A DNA stretch of 37,009 bases from contig NZ_BJMN01000067.1 in the NCBI RefSeq assembly GCF_006539185.1, positions 1 to 37,009 on the forward strand, in the 5' to 3' direction. Every line of letters starts with the position of its first letter. Positions within the stretch are counted from its first letter, which is position 1. The notes under the pieces were generated by a model that worked only from the letters and a program-made list of their open reading frames with translations, made no database searches and was not told the origin of the DNA. Both the position numbers and the translations under genes were made by a program. The stretch is from Streptomyces gardneri. Lineage in GTDB: Bacteria; Actinomycetota; Actinomycetes; Streptomycetales; Streptomycetaceae. This document shows positions 17,275 through 24,352 of this stretch, piece by piece.

Positions 17275-17594
17275 CATTGTATTGAGAGGAAACTCTGTGT
17301 CACGGCGACCGGCTGTCAGTGTCGGCGCCCCGGTCGGCCGGTGAGGGCCGAGAGGTTCTCACCAGGGAGTCCCCTCTCTCGGTCTCGAACCGATCAACTC
17401 GCCCTAGTTCAGTGGATGGTGACTGATTGTCATCAATGGCGTCCTGTACGCCTCGATGTGGAGGCGGCACTCCTTGACCGTCGTCGAGCGCACCTCCTAA
17501 CGTGATGCCGCGATCACCCCGTTGATCCGTGCGAGGCAGACACGGTGCGGGGAGGTCGAGATGTGTCCGTGTCAGCAGACAGGAAAGGTCCAAC
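17275..17594. promoter_or_regulatory. Promoter region and 5' UTR of the repeat precursor gene
   Basis: TTGACC (17474-17479) and TAACGT (17498-17503) with an 18-base spacer match a vegetative Streptomyces promoter, giving a 5' UTR of roughly 85 bases. AGGAAAGG (17581-17588) is the ribosome-binding site, six bases before ATG 17595. Upstream, a nested hairpin (GTGACA 17271-17276 with TGTCAC 17298-17303, enclosing AGAG-GAAA-CTCT) and a stem CCGAGAG/CTCTCGG (17348-17354 and 17376-17382) may end the transcript of the condensation gene. Confidence 0.55.
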
Positions 17595-17846
17595 ATGGCG
17601 ATGACTGACGGTCGGGCGATGGTCCCGGCTTCGAGCGACAACGGTCGAGCCCGGGCGATGGTCCCGGCCTCCAGCGACAACGGTCGCGCGCGGGCCATGG
17701 TCCCCGCGTCGAGCGACAACGGTCGCGCCCGGGCGATGGTCCCGGCTTCAAGTGACAACGGTCGTGCGCGGGCGATGGTCCCCGCGTCGAGCGACAACGG
17801 TCGTGCGCGGGCCATGGTCCCGGCCTCCAGCGACAACGGTCGCTGA
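17595..17846 (+). CDS. Multi-core RiPP precursor peptide, six repeats, no conventional leader
   Basis: The 83-residue peptide is MAMTDGR, then six identical copies of AMVPASSDNGR joined by five AR pairs (period 13 residues). A near-ideal ribosome-binding site precedes it. There is no leader of the usual 20-60 residues; MAMTDGR itself resembles a collapsed repeat (AM...DGR). Each unit offers two adjacent Ser to the YcaO enzyme for oxazoline formation, and Arg residues at both edges suit proteolytic release of AMVPASSDNGR or a shorter core. There is no Cys, and the only Thr is in the N-terminal heptad. Asp, Asn, Pro and Arg are possible targets of the cluster's oxygenase. That it is a RiPP precursor is inferred from its position among YcaO, SagB, protease and exporter genes. 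The mature product is unknown. Confidence 0.85.
   Translation: MAMTDGRAMVPASSDNGRARAMVPASSDNGRARAMVPASSDNGRARAMVPASSDNGRARAMVPASSDNGRARAMVPASSDNGR
17616..17843 (+). repeat. 39-bp tandem repeat array (5.85 units) inside the precursor gene
   Basis: Units start at 17616, 17655, 17694, 17733, 17772 and 17811. All differences between units fall at third positions of the + frame: Ala GCG/GCC, Pro CCG/CCC, Ala GCT/GCC/GCG, Ser TCG/TCC/TCA, Ser AGC/AGT, Arg CGA/CGC/CGT and linker Ala GCC/GCG. None changes an amino acid. Read on the other strand, the same variants would change residues (for example Glu/Asp and Ile/Met), so only this frame is under protein-level constraint. Confidence 0.95.
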
Positions 17847-17859
17847 CACCACGACACAT

Positions 17860-17897
17860 GGGCTCCTCCTGAGAGCCCCCTGGGGCACGCGTGCCCC
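17860..17897 (+). terminator. Double hairpin just after the precursor gene
   Basis: The first stem is GGGCTC (17860-17865) with GAGCCC (17873-17878), loop of 7. The second is the perfect palindrome GGGGCACGCGTGCCCC (17882-17897) followed by CCTTG. They begin 14 bases after the precursor stop. They could end most transcripts there, so that the peptide is made in excess of its enzymes, or could protect the mRNA 3' end. Confidence 0.6.
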
Positions 17898-17979
17898 CTT
17901 GCTCCCCTCCCGCAGTGAACGGCTCGGCGTGACCGCCGTGGCGGGAAGGGCGCTGCGTTCGCCCTGTGTACGGAAATGA

Positions 17980-18039
17980 GGCAGGCCGCCCGTTCGGGCC
18001 GGCGTGACGTACGTGCCGCGCTTCGGACGGGCGGCTGCC
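17980..18039 (+). terminator. Long stem-loop upstream of the enzyme operon
   Basis: GGCAGGCCGCCCGT (17980-17993) pairs with ACGGGCGGCTGCC (18027-18039), 13 pairs with one bulged base. The loop contains the self-complementary ACGTACGT. It lies 57 bases before the MmgE/PrpD-like gene and may be a second attenuator or a terminator. No clear promoter was found between it and 18097. Confidence 0.5.
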
Positions 18040-18096
18040 GTCAGGCGGTGAGTGCCTCGTGCTTCCTGGAAACCGACACCCCTAGCGAGGACAACC

Positions 18097-19476
18097 GTGC
18101 CGACCAAGAACGCCAACTTGGGCGTGGCTCTTGACGTTTCGCTCGACGCGGTGACGTCTCGGCTCGGCGACGTGCCCGCCATACTCGTCGAGGACGCCGC
18201 CGCCGCGTCCGCCGACTTCCTGCTCTGCGCGTTGATCACCAGGTTGTCGCCGGCGGAGGACGGCCGGGAGCGCCGACTCGGCGGGGAGGGTGCGGGCTCG
18301 CCCGTGTGGTGGACCGGAGCCGTCCACCGCGCGGAGACGGCTGCCGAGGCGAATCTGCTGGCAGGGATCGCCGCCGACTTCGACGCCGTGCACTACCTGG
18401 CCGGTGGGCACCTCGCGGCCTTCCTCGCCCCGGCACTCCTCGGCCGTCGCGACCTGTCCGTGGCCGAGGCGCTGCGACTGCAGGCGGTCGCCACGGAGTT
18501 CGCCGTCCGAGTCGGTCAGGTGATCAAGGACCGCGCACGCGCCAACGGATTTCATGTCACCCCGCTCGTCGGGGGATTGAGCATGGTGTACGCGCTCGCG
18601 CTCGCCGACGGCCACGACCCGGACCGGGTGAAGTGGTGTCTGCGGCTCTTCCTCTCGACGTTCCGGTCCGACTACGGGCTTCTGGGAAGCGACGGGCGCC
18701 TCTACCAGATGACCCAGGCCATGAGGCAGGCGTACGCCGCCGTCGCGGAGGGCGGCGCGCACGCGCGCCCCGACCTCCCGTCGGCCCGTGCGTGGTGGCG
18801 GCCCCTCGCCGCGCTCGGCATCCCTCTCGACTCCCCGGACGGGCCGAGCGACCGTTCGGCGGGTCCGTCGGACCGCTGGATCTCGTCCGACAGGTTCACC
18901 GACCTGAAGCCGATGCCCTGCTGCGCGTACTTCTTCTCGGCCCTCGCCGTGGTCGCCGGACTGCGCGGCCGTCTCGACACCGGCGCCGTCCGCCGCCTGG
19001 AGGTCCGCGTCCCCCGGTACGTGTTCGCCGCGCACCGCCCTGCCGCGGACGGCTTCTGGCTCGCCCCCTTCGATCTGGACCACAACATCGCGATCTGCTG
19101 GCTTCTGCGACGGAACAGCTGGACCCCGCTGCCCGAGCTGACCCGTGACGAGGTCCGGAGGATGCGCGAGCTGGTGCACGTGCACGTCGTCTCCGACGAC
19201 CTTCCCGTGACCGCCGTGGCCGTGACGGAGGACGGAACCGAGGTCACCGCCACGGAGTCGGCGGACACCCCACGCCCGGTGGACGGGACGGACCGCCGTC
19301 ATGCGGCGCTGTGGCAGAAGCACGACACTGTACGCCGGCGCCTCGGCCCCGACTGGAGCGCGCCGCGCACCGACGAGGGGGCGGAAAGGCTCCTGAGGGA
19401 TCTCCTCGCCGGGAGCGCGGCGGACGTACGGGGCCTGACCGCCGGCCTTCCCCTGCTGAACGGAGCACTCCAGTGA
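18097..19476 (+). CDS. MmgE/PrpD-family protein
   Basis: The GTG start at 18097 is supported by GCGAGGA five bases upstream; product 459 aa. The family signature is visible as a helical core (HYLAGGHLAAFLAPALLG, VATEFAVRVGQVIKD), then ANGFHVTPLVGGLSMVYALA (the GFH-x-T-x3-G element), then the second domain around DLKPMPCCAYFFSALAVVAG, matching the K-x-x-PCC-x6-DA region of PrpD. Known members are 2-methylcitrate dehydratase and cis-aconitate decarboxylase, which dehydrate or decarboxylate hydroxy-acids or polyacids. As the first gene of the modification operon it may act on a hydroxylated side chain or on the acyl building block; which is unknown. It overlaps the next gene by 4 bases. Confidence 0.75.
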   Translation: MPTKNANLGVALDVSLDAVTSRLGDVPAILVEDAAAASADFLLCALITRLSPAEDGRERRLGGEGAGSPVWWTGAVHRAETAAEANLLAGIAADFDAVHYLAGGHLAAFLAPALLGRRDLSVAEALRLQAVATEFAVRVGQVIKDRARANGFHVTPLVGGLSMVYALALADGHDPDRVKWCLRLFLSTFRSDYGLLGSDGRLYQMTQAMRQAYAAVAEGGAHARPDLPSARAWWRPLAALGIPLDSPDGPSDRSAGPSDRWISSDRFTDLKPMPCCAYFFSALAVVAGLRGRLDTGAVRRLEVRVPRYVFAAHRPAADGFWLAPFDLDHNIAICWLLRRNSWTPLPELTRDEVRRMRELVHVHVVSDDLPVTAVAVTEDGTEVTATESADTPRPVDGTDRRHAALWQKHDTVRRRLGPDWSAPRTDEGAERLLRDLLAGSAADVRGLTAGLPLLNGALQ

Positions 19477-20093
19477 CCTTCCCTCCGGTTGAGGTGACCC
19501 GCCTGTCCCTGCGCTCCTCGCCGTCATACGAAGCGATACGCCGTAAGGTGGAGGCGACGCTGAGCGGTGACGCGCGGCTCGGCGCGCTGCCTCAGGCCGC
19601 GTCCTACGACTCGCTGTCTCAGGCCGCTTCCTACGGTGCCGGAGCCCTGTGCGTGGACGTGGCCGGAGCCGAGGAACGGCGGGACGTGCTCGCGCGTGCG
19701 CTGCATGCCGTGCGAGGGGGCGGCCTGCACCTGCCCGTCCTCGTCGACGACGCGGGGACCTCGATCGGGCCGCTCACCACGCCGGGCTACTCCGCCTGCT
19801 TGGAGTGCGCCGGGGACGACATCAACCGGGCGGCCTCGCTCCCGGAACCCGCCGTCGTCCCCCCGCGCGCGTCCGTCGCCCCGGCCCCCCTCGTCGTCGC
19901 GCTGGTCGCGGCAACCGCCGCCCTGGAGGTCGGCAGGATCGTCTCCGACGCCGACCGGCTGCCCCTCTCCCTCGACCACGTCATCCGCGTCCGGCACGAC
20001 ACCGGGGCGGTGGGGATTCTCGGCGTCGGCCAGGTCGACGGGTGCGAGGTGTGCGGGTCCCTGATCGAGCTCAGGCTGAGGGGAGAACTGTGA
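19473..20093 (+). CDS. Short E1/ThiF-like cyclodehydratase partner with a four-Cys zinc site
   Basis: Start GTG 19473 overlaps the previous stop (GTGA). The 206-residue product matches only the C-terminal part of the E1-like 'Ocin-ThiF' proteins that present substrate to YcaO enzymes: GTSIGPLTTPGYSACLECAG, a helix with VVALVAATAALEVGRIV, and a closing DGCEVCG. C109/C112 and C191/C194 would bind structural zinc. The usual N-terminal peptide-binding winged helix (RRE) is not visible, and no nucleotide-binding Gly-rich loop is seen; family members are commonly over 350 residues. With a leaderless substrate, the protein may bind the repeats themselves or only hold YcaO. Confidence 0.7.
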   Translation: MTFPPVEVTRLSLRSSPSYEAIRRKVEATLSGDARLGALPQAASYDSLSQAASYGAGALCVDVAGAEERRDVLARALHAVRGGGLHLPVLVDDAGTSIGPLTTPGYSACLECAGDDINRAASLPEPAVVPPRASVAPAPLVVALVAATAALEVGRIVSDADRLPLSLDHVIRVRHDTGAVGILGVGQVDGCEVCGSLIELRLRGEL

Positions 20094-21295
20094 ACGACGG
20101 CATCCGCACCACCGCGCCCGCGCCCAACATTCTGGACCGGCTGGAAGACCTTCTCGTGCGGCGGAGCGGGGCGATCTCCTCGCTCGCGCCCCTCGACGAC
20201 TTCTACAACGACGAATCCCGAGGGCAGGGTTGGGTCGCGCAGCTGCCGCCCAACGCCCATCTGCCGCGGGGGACCGCGTTCCTTCCCCGGGCCACCGGAG
20301 GCCGTGGCCGTGACCGCCTCGCCCGGCTCAAGGCCGTAATGGAGGCAGCCGAGCGCGTCAGCCTCAGCACGGTGCCGCGAGAGAGCCTGACGTACGGGAC
20401 GGCCGCCGAGCTCTCCGACCGCCTCGGCCCCGAGGCGTTTCCCGAGCCCTGGCGAAGATCCCCGGTATGGGCACGACCCCAGCACTGGTGCCGTGCCGTC
20501 AGAATCGGTGCGGAGGAGGCCGGTTCCGTCCTCGTACCCGCACAGCTGGTCTACTGCCCCTACCGGGAGCCGGATCCGGAGGCCATGCTGTGGGATCCGA
20601 GCAGCAACGGCGCCGCGGCCGCGTTCTCCTACGGCGACGCGGTGGCGCGTGCCTCGCGGGAGGCGTTCGAGCGTCACGTGATCCTTCTGGCGCACTACCT
20701 CCACGTCGGCGGGGAGGAACTCGACTGGACCCGGCTCGCGTTGGACCCAGGGGCGCTGCTCATGGGGCTCGAAGCCCGCACCCTTGGCCTGCGCGTCCGA
20801 ATCACCTGCCTCGTCCGCACGCCCTTTCCCGTGGTGGTCTGCGTCGTGACCGATCCGACGCGGCGCTTTCCCGCCCTCACCACGGGCAGCGCGTGCGGCG
20901 TGACGGTCGAGGAAGCGGCGAGCTCCGCCGTCAGCGAGGCCCTGCACGCCCGCAGGCAGGCCCGCGACTTCCTCACGAACGTGCCGCCGGTCGCGGCCTC
21001 CGGCCTGGAGACGATCGAGGAGCGGGTCGTCTACTGGGGGCAGCCGGACGCACCCGGGCGACTGGAGTACCTCTTCGGCGACTCGACTCCGCTGGAGGGC
21101 GCGTACACGCGGGGCTACCTGGACGAGGGGTACGCGGTCGACGTGACGACCCCGAGGCTCGCGGACGCCGGCGTCACGGTCGTGAAGGCCGTCCATCCGC
21201 GCCTGCAGCCCCTCTTCTTCGCCGAGAGCGAGAAGCTCCTCCTGGAAGAAGCGCACGGTTCCGCCGCATCCACCGACCCGCACCCCTACGCCTGA
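20090..21295 (+). CDS. YcaO-domain cyclodehydratase
   Basis: A 401-residue YcaO protein (GTG start, GTGA overlap). The three ATP-binding helices are present: ARLKAVMEAAERVSL (E85, E88, R89), then SSNGAAAAFSYGDAVARASR leading into E191-A-F-E194-R195, and GSACGVTVEEAASSAVSEAL. The C-terminus ends DPHPYA, a degenerate form of the PxPxP tail that orders the active site in azoline-forming YcaOs. These enzymes use ATP to phosphorylate a backbone amide and cyclise a Cys, Ser or Thr side chain onto it. Only Ser is present in the repeats, so oxazolines are expected. It is fully embedded in the operon between the E1-like partner and the dehydrogenase. Confidence 0.9.
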   Translation: MNDGIRTTAPAPNILDRLEDLLVRRSGAISSLAPLDDFYNDESRGQGWVAQLPPNAHLPRGTAFLPRATGGRGRDRLARLKAVMEAAERVSLSTVPRESLTYGTAAELSDRLGPEAFPEPWRRSPVWARPQHWCRAVRIGAEEAGSVLVPAQLVYCPYREPDPEAMLWDPSSNGAAAAFSYGDAVARASREAFERHVILLAHYLHVGGEELDWTRLALDPGALLMGLEARTLGLRVRITCLVRTPFPVVVCVVTDPTRRFPALTTGSACGVTVEEAASSAVSEALHARRQARDFLTNVPPVAASGLETIEERVVYWGQPDAPGRLEYLFGDSTPLEGAYTRGYLDEGYAVDVTTPRLADAGVTVVKAVHPRLQPLFFAESEKLLLEEAHGSAASTDPHPYA

Positions 21296-21304
21296 CAGGA
21301 CACG

Positions 21305-22096
21305 ATGACGATGGCGGACAAGGAAGCGGCGGACACCGCTCTCGACTTCCACCGCGGCACCTATGCCGACGCCTCGATGCTGGCCGACTGGCAGATGCTG
21401 CCGGCCGACCAGTGGCCGGACGCGTGGTTCACGTACAACGAGAAGGTCTACCCGCGCCTGGAGAGCACCCCGCTGCCGGTGCCCGAATCCCCGGCCCCCG
21501 GAGCGGGCGCGGACTGGCTCGCGCGCCGGGCCAGCACCCGTACGCCGCTGGACGAGATGGCGCTCGCCGACCTCGCCCGGGTCCTCTGGGATACGACGCA
21601 CTCCCGGCCGGCCGACGAGGACGCGGCCCTCGCCTGGCACCGCCCGTACCCCTCGGCGGGCGGCCGGCTGGGATGCGAGCTGTACGTCATCGCGCGGAAC
21701 GTCACGGGCCTCGTCCCCGGCGTCTACAACTATGGTGTCGCACGGCATGAGTTGGTGCGCCTCCGCAGCGGCATGACGCCGGAGGTCCTCCGCTTCCTCT
21801 TCGGTGACGGATGGATGGAACGCACCTGCGCCTTCGTCGTCGCGACGGTCTCGCTCGACCGGCTGGAGACGAAGTACGGCCAACGGGGCTACCGGTACGG
21901 CCTGGTGGAGGCCGGCGGCGCCGCCCAGACGCTCTGTCTCGTCGCGGCATCGGCGTCCCTCGGGACCTGCCTCGTCGGCGGATTCGCCGACGTACCGATG
22001 AGTCAACTCCTCTTCTGCACACCGAACTCGGAGATCCCCGTGCTGGCCGTCGCCTTCGGCGACGCGGAGAAAGGGCGACCGGATGCTCGTTCCTGA
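21305..22096 (+). CDS. SagB-type FMN azoline dehydrogenase
   Basis: A 263-residue nitroreductase-fold protein of the SagB/ThcOx type. Landmarks are RRASTRTPLDEMAL (FMN phosphate contact), WHRPYPSAGGRLGCELYVIA (the PSAGG...E-Y block), VYNYGVARHELVRL, and GGAAQTLCLVAASASLGTCL followed by VGGFADV. Members oxidise azolines to aromatic azoles with O2 as electron acceptor. This implies that the Ser-derived rings end as oxazoles. Nine bases separate it from YcaO, and it overlaps the next gene by 14 bases. Confidence 0.88.
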   Translation: MTMADKEAADTALDFHRGTYADASMLADWQMLPADQWPDAWFTYNEKVYPRLESTPLPVPESPAPGAGADWLARRASTRTPLDEMALADLARVLWDTTHSRPADEDAALAWHRPYPSAGGRLGCELYVIARNVTGLVPGVYNYGVARHELVRLRSGMTPEVLRFLFGDGWMERTCAFVVATVSLDRLETKYGQRGYRYGLVEAGGAAQTLCLVAASASLGTCLVGGFADVPMSQLLFCTPNSEIPVLAVAFGDAEKGRPDARS

Positions 22097-23165
22097 ACAC
22101 GCAGTCGACGCCGTCCTGGGCGTGTCGCACTCCGAGCTGTCCGAGGCGACGGGCAGACGCTGGTTCCACAAGCCGGGCGCCCTGCCGACCGATGCGATTC
22201 TCGACTGGAAGGGCCTCAACAGGGCGCTGCGGTACGGGAACCTGGACACCGGCCAGGTGCGCCTGGTCGGCGGACGGGTGGCGACCGAGGAACTGTTCCA
22301 CCGTTCCGTCGCGGGCGGCTCACGGATCTACCACCGGATCGCCCCGGAAGCCGTGCACCGGGCCCTCGACAGCGGCGGCACCCTCGTCATCGACCAGCTC
22401 GACCTGGTCGACCCCTGGGCCGACGAGGTGGCGCGCGCCCTGTCGGGGGTGTTCTCCGCGCGGGTCCAGGCCAACGTCTACGCCTCCCTGCGCGGCGCGC
22501 CGGGCTTCGGCGCACACCGGGACACGCACGACGTCTTCGTCGTCCAGGGCAGCGGGAAGAAGCACTGGACCGTGAAACCCGCCGAGGGCACGGACACCGG
22601 CGGGGCGAGCTTCACCATGGAACCTGGCGACGTCCTGTACCTGCCCGAGGGAACGACCCACGACGTCGGCACGCACGCACGGGGATCCCTGCACATCACG
22701 TTCGCCATTCCGAGGCCGAACCTGGGGGAGCTCCTGGCGTGGAGAACCGCCGGCTCCGGCGCCGCTCTCCTCCGTACCCCCGTCGACCCGTCCGACCCGG
22801 GGGCCGCCGCCGGATCGGTCACGGACTGGGCGGGACGCGCCGTCGAGGAGGCCGACGTCCGCCGGTTCCTGGAAGACGGTGTGGGGCGCGGAATGGCGCC
22901 CTCCTTCACGAACCTGCCCTTCGCGTGCGGGGACGGGCTGACGGTGGGGGACGACCTGCCCGTGCGGCACGGGCTGTCCGCCCGGCGGTCGTTCGTCTCC
23001 GTTCTCCCCGACGGCGCCGGCGACCACGCGAGGCTCCTCGCCCGGCTGTCGGCGAACGACCGCACCCCCGTGAAGGAGCTCCTCGCCGACGCGGGTGTCG
23101 ACGACCCGGTCGCCGTCTTCCGCGATCTCGTGCGGTGGGGCCACGTCGAGGTGTCGGAGACGTGA
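22083..23165 (+). CDS. JmjC/cupin Fe(II)/2-oxoglutarate oxygenase (ribosomal-oxygenase-like)
   Basis: A 360-residue protein with the cupin_4/JmjC fold of the RoxA (YcfD)/NO66/MINA53 group. The metal ligands are H145-R-D147 in FGAHRDTHDVFVVQGSGKKH and H193 in EPGDVLYLPEGTTHDVGTH; the Lys-His after the Gly turn fits the 2-oxoglutarate site. The C-terminal ~130 residues form the helical/winged part usual in this group. Known relatives hydroxylate Arg or His side chains in ribosomal proteins. Here the likely substrate is the repeat peptide, perhaps Arg, Asn, Asp or Pro. The start ATG lies inside the SagB-type gene. Confidence 0.82.
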   Translation: MLVPEHAVDAVLGVSHSELSEATGRRWFHKPGALPTDAILDWKGLNRALRYGNLDTGQVRLVGGRVATEELFHRSVAGGSRIYHRIAPEAVHRALDSGGTLVIDQLDLVDPWADEVARALSGVFSARVQANVYASLRGAPGFGAHRDTHDVFVVQGSGKKHWTVKPAEGTDTGGASFTMEPGDVLYLPEGTTHDVGTHARGSLHITFAIPRPNLGELLAWRTAGSGAALLRTPVDPSDPGAAAGSVTDWAGRAVEEADVRRFLEDGVGRGMAPSFTNLPFACGDGLTVGDDLPVRHGLSARRSFVSVLPDGAGDHARLLARLSANDRTPVKELLADAGVDDPVAVFRDLVRWGHVEVSET

Positions 23166-24352
23166 GCGCGCGCCACATACGCGAGGTCGAGCCCGGCATC
23201 GGCTGGTCGGAGCAGAGGGGCGACACCGGGGCGCTCGCACTGGTGTTCCCGGCGGGCTTCGCCGCGGAAGGGGCCGGACGGCCGGGCCTGGCCCACTTCA
23301 CCGAACACATGGTCATGGCACCGTCGGGCCGGGGCATGGAACCGTACGCGTCCCTTGAAGCGGCGGGCTTCCTCCTGGACGCCACGACGCGGCGGGACCA
23401 CATGACCATCACGGTCAGCGGACCCCAGGGGTCCTTCCTGGACGCCGTCGCCGCCCTCGTGGCCCATCTCGCCAACCTGGACCGGCCCGAGGGGACCGCC
23501 GACCGGCAGGCGGAGATCATCCGCAACGAGGTGCTGGACAAGACCCGCCTCGCGCCGGAGTCGGACACCTGGCGCAGGTGGGTGCCCACGCCCGACGGGC
23601 CGGTCGGACTCGACCACGATCCGATCACCTCACCGGCGCTGGCCGGGTCCGTCGGCCACGCCGACGCATGGCGGGCCTTCGCCGCGGAGCACGTCCGTCC
23701 GGACCGGTGCGCGGTTGGTCTGGCGGTCGATCCGGGCAGGGTCCGCCCCGAGGACGTGGCGTCGCTGCTCGGTCCGAGGGAGTCTCCGAGGGATGGTTCG
23801 AGGGAGTGGGGGACGGAGCCCACGACGTTCAGGCCCGCGACCTCCGGGCCCATGGACTTCCGGGCCGCCGGATCCCGAGCCGCCTGTTTCCGAGCCGCAG
23901 GCGTCCGGCGGCACGAGATCGTCGTCCCCGTCGTGGACGACGGTCCGTCCGGGCAGGCTTCGGCCCTCGTCGCCGGTCACCTGCTGGCCTCCCGGGCCGC
24001 GACGGTCCACCGACGGCGCCCCGCGCCCCTGCGCTACGGCCTGTTCGACGAATGGTTCAGCGAGAGCGGGCCGACGGCCCTGACGATCGCGCTGCCTGCC
24101 GACTTCGGTCCGGAGGCGCACGAGGACGTCCTCCTGCGATGTCTCCGCGCCGCTCCCCACCCCGACGTGACGGCACGCGCGCGTGAGCACGTGTCCGAGC
24201 AGTGGCGCAGGCGCACCGCGACCGCCTCGGCGGGCGCCCGCTCGATCGCCCAGGCGCTGTTCGCGGGACGTCCCGGCGACCCGTTCGCCGATGTCGACCC
24301 CGCCCGGGTCGCACGTCACCTGGAGACGATCACCGTCTGGGAGGAGTGCTGA
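23162..24352 (+). CDS. M16-family zinc protease, catalytic subunit
   Basis: A 396-residue M16 (insulinase/pitrilysin-like) peptidase. The inverted zinc motif H45-F-T-E48-H49 is intact, and the third ligand region EIIRNEVLDK lies about 80 residues later. The following helix pair and the strand RPDRCAVGLAVDP complete the first M16 domain. A low-complexity insert near residues 205-245 (RDGSREWGTEPTTF and repeated FRAAG) is unusual. M16 enzymes are clam-like chambers that cut short unfolded peptides. The repeat precursor is an obvious substrate, with Arg-Ala junctions at every unit. It overlaps its partner gene (TGATG). Confidence 0.85.
   Translation: MSARHIREVEPGIGWSEQRGDTGALALVFPAGFAAEGAGRPGLAHFTEHMVMAPSGRGMEPYASLEAAGFLLDATTRRDHMTITVSGPQGSFLDAVAALVAHLANLDRPEGTADRQAEIIRNEVLDKTRLAPESDTWRRWVPTPDGPVGLDHDPITSPALAGSVGHADAWRAFAAEHVRPDRCAVGLAVDPGRVRPEDVASLLGPRESPRDGSREWGTEPTTFRPATSGPMDFRAAGSRAACFRAAGVRRHEIVVPVVDDGPSGQASALVAGHLLASRAATVHRRRPAPLRYGLFDEWFSESGPTALTIALPADFGPEAHEDVLLRCLRAAPHPDVTARAREHVSEQWRRRTATASAGARSIAQALFAGRPGDPFADVDPARVARHLETITVWEEC

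Noticed and set aside
17403..17415. tRNA D-arm-like text (CCTAGTTCAGTGG)
   Set aside because: No matching acceptor stem, anticodon arm or T-arm follows on either strand.
17616..17843. CRISPR-like or VNTR array
   Set aside because: The units are directly adjacent with no unique spacers, and they are in frame with a well-placed start and stop.
17300..17857. Long antisense frames with repeats (for example RPLSLEAGT units) opposite the precursor
   Set aside because: Variants between units change residues in these frames but not in the + frame, and there is no ribosome-binding site; they are shadows of the + strand array.
19787..22249. 820-codon open frame on the - strand through the YcaO/SagB region
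   Set aside because: Typical high-GC antisense frame: biased to Arg/Gly/Val and unlike any protein, while the + strand encodes well-defined enzymes.
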